Positions 58,501 through 61,500 of a stretch of DNA of 64,000 nucleotides are shown piece after piece. The DNA is from Monosiga brevicollis MX1 (Eukaryota > Opisthokonta > Choanoflagellata > Craspedida > Salpingoecidae). Where the stretch lies: positions 855,793 to 919,792 of the forward strand of contig NW_001865041.1 of assembly GCF_000002865.3 (NCBI RefSeq). Reading direction: 5' to 3'. Made by a program: the position numbers and the translations under genes. The notes below the pieces were generated by a model. It saw only the letters and a program-made list of their open reading frames with translations. It did no database searches and had not been told where the DNA came from. The stretch's first letter is position 1. The number at the start of each line of letters is the position of its first letter.

Positions 58501-61500
58501 ATTGCGGGTGACGAGCACGCCAGTTGGATCCGAGCACAGACCGCCGTACAGGTCCACTGCACAGCCATCCAACACAAGACGCGGGTTGATGTAAGTCTGA
58601 CCCAATCGAGTGAGGGTGAGCGTAATGAGGTCACCCACAACAATGGTGGCGCTCACGTCAGAGGTCATCACAGTCATGTTTCGGAGCTCGTACATGCCGT
58701 TTGGCACGTGTGTCTGGTTGATGAAGAGGTCGAAGCGGCCCATCATATTGTCTACGCCGACAGTCCACATGTCAGCTCCAGCCTCGTCGTAGAGTCCAAC
58801 GACGACGTACTGGATGGCTGAGCCCTGTCTCACTTGGACGAGGCGGGCGTGAACGAAGTAGCGATCCGTATCAAGCATCCAATATTCACCAACAGCATTG
58901 AAGTTGTAGCGATTCCCCTTCACGCCAATGATGCGCGGGTCTGTGTTAAGTTGGCATTGCAGCCGAGTAGAACAACTGGGCACCGTGGGATATGTGGGTG
59001 GCGGCGATGGCGGCGATGGCTGAACAACCTTGGTGTCTTTGTAATCATTGCACATGTCACGGTCGTTGGTCAGGCAAATGTCAGTAATGCAAGATGATTT
59101 GAGCGAGCCCAATTCAGAGCAGCACGAGTTTGCAAATGCCAGCAGATCTGCATCATCTCGACAATGATTGCTGTCTGACACATCGCACGGCTCGACCTCA
59201 TCAGCAGCAAGACTGTGGAAAAGCGATTCGTTGACCGGAATGCCGTGCAGCTGACTCACAGCATCGTTGCCACACAAGCCCGAACCAACCGCAATGGTGT
59301 CCGCGTTGGCAGTTTCGATCCAAAGGTTGATGTAAAAGCCGTAACGCCGCATGACGACGGTGAGATCCGTCGTGAACACGCGCGCGCTCTCGAAATTGGA
59401 CTGCACAATCATGGATCCCACAGCGTATGTGCCAAGCACGGCAGGAACTCCATTGATCCAGATTTTGCCATCGTAATCAAGCTCAACCCACGAAAGACCG
59501 TTGGCCGTATTATTGTCAACTGCGACGACGACACGCGCGTTGCGACCCGGGCAGGTATGAATGCGCGTTTGAACCCAGGTGTGCGCAGTGCGCAGTAGTG
59601 TAAAGTCACCCGTGGCATAAACATCGTGGCGAAGACCATTAAAGGTGGTGTAGTGAGGGTCACCGATAGCGGCACACGTCGCTTGGGGCGCTGGCCCGTC
59701 TGGGATCTCAACCACCGTTTGAAGGTTGCCAAAGCGCGGGCAGGTAATCTCCGCACCATGAACGCAGGCATGTAGTGCGCAAGCATCTCGCAAAGACACA
59801 TCTAGCGCGACACAGCAGCGTACCTGGGGTAAAGCTTCGCACCGTTGGGCTGCAACGCTGATCGTATCGTTTGCGCTGAGAGGCGCAAACCACGTCGCGT
59901 TGATGCTGACTGCCTCCTGCTCAAAGCGATCCACGGGTGGCTCCACGCGGTTGCTGTAGAAACCAACCATACCAGCACTTTTGTACAGGTGCGCAGGCGT
60001 GACTGAAGTTGCGAGCAAGCAATAACCACCGCTCAAACCATACACCGCAAGCATGGTGCTGCTGGACAGGCGAAGAGTCCACAGATCGTTCAGGCCATCG
60101 TAGAGAAGGCCTTCCACATCATGGGCGCCAGCTGCTGAACCATTGACAAAGACGGACGGTCCACCAGAAGCCGGACACGACCATTGAAGCAATGTGCTGC
60201 TGTTATGTACCCACACAGCAATTCCACGCACCGACACACCATAGACACTTGCAACCAACTCAACCTGAATGCGAACGCCATTGGCGTTGTACAACCAGTA
60301 CACGCCCGGCAAAACGCGCAGCAGCAGGGCTCCGTCGAGGGTACGAACGACAGCGTCCACTAGCACGGCAGTACCGCGACCCAAGTTGGCGCTTGAGGAA
60401 GTCATGCAGGGGCTACTCGTTGTCAGCGCCGACGAAGTCAGGTTGTGACGGCGCGCGTGCGCAAGGCGGCCTTGTTCGGTTGCCAGGTTGGTACTGGTAC
60501 TGACTCGGCAGAAGCCAGCGCTGGCATTGACCAGTGTCGCGGGAATGGCCACGCTGACGTCGAAGGAATCGGCATCCAGGGTGACCAAGAGGGTGGTACG
60601 CGCATCAAAGAGCATCCATTGCCCATTGCGCAAAAACGCCGTCGTGTCGCCCCGCACCTGGCCGTCAGATGTACCGACAGCCTGATCCCCACCAAGGGTT
60701 AGCGAGTGTGCGTCCACATCTACGTCGGCTACGATGCCCGGGCGGGGGCTCACAAGAACGCGGGACACTGTTTGCTGCAAGCACGCGCCTGTTTGGCAAG
60801 TGAATTCCGCCTCAGCAGTGACGCCAAGGGAAGGAACTTCAAGCAGCTGTGAAAGACAGGTGCCACGGGTGATATGGCGAGTGATCCTGTTGAGCGGAGA
60901 CCACAAGCCTGCGCTGGAAAAGTCACACGAATCATGGTCACCAGTACAGGAGCTGTCCGAGCCACCGCATTCACCACACACGCTGTAAGGAACGCTCTGG
61001 GACCAAGGCAAAATGCCTTGAGCAGCGGCGCAGTAGCTTCGAGTCCCCTTGACCACGGCATTGCACAACGTTTCGCGACCATGCTCGCACACGACTGTGA
61101 GACAAGCATCGTAGGTCAAATCCACGTTGAAAGCACAGGCCGTTTGGGTGGTAAGGACGTTGCAAAAGGCCGCAACAGCCGAGAGGTCGCTTGAGGAACA
61201 AGTCGCGGTGGCAGGTACGCCCGCATCGCGGCACGTTCCCGAGGCACCTGTAAGCAGGTGCGCTCCATTGCTCACAGCCCACTGCAGTCCAAACTCATAG
61301 ACTTGAGATGGCAGAGTAGGGTTGGCATACGTTTCACCGTCAGGTTGAATCAGGTCCGACCCGACAGCAGCACCAAAGGCACCGCACAGGCCCCCCACAC
61401 TGCGGCGGAAGATCGAGGGCACAAGAACGCGCACTTCATCATCCACCTTCGACACACGCACTGACAACCCATTGCTGAGTGTGGCAGTGATGGCGTTTGT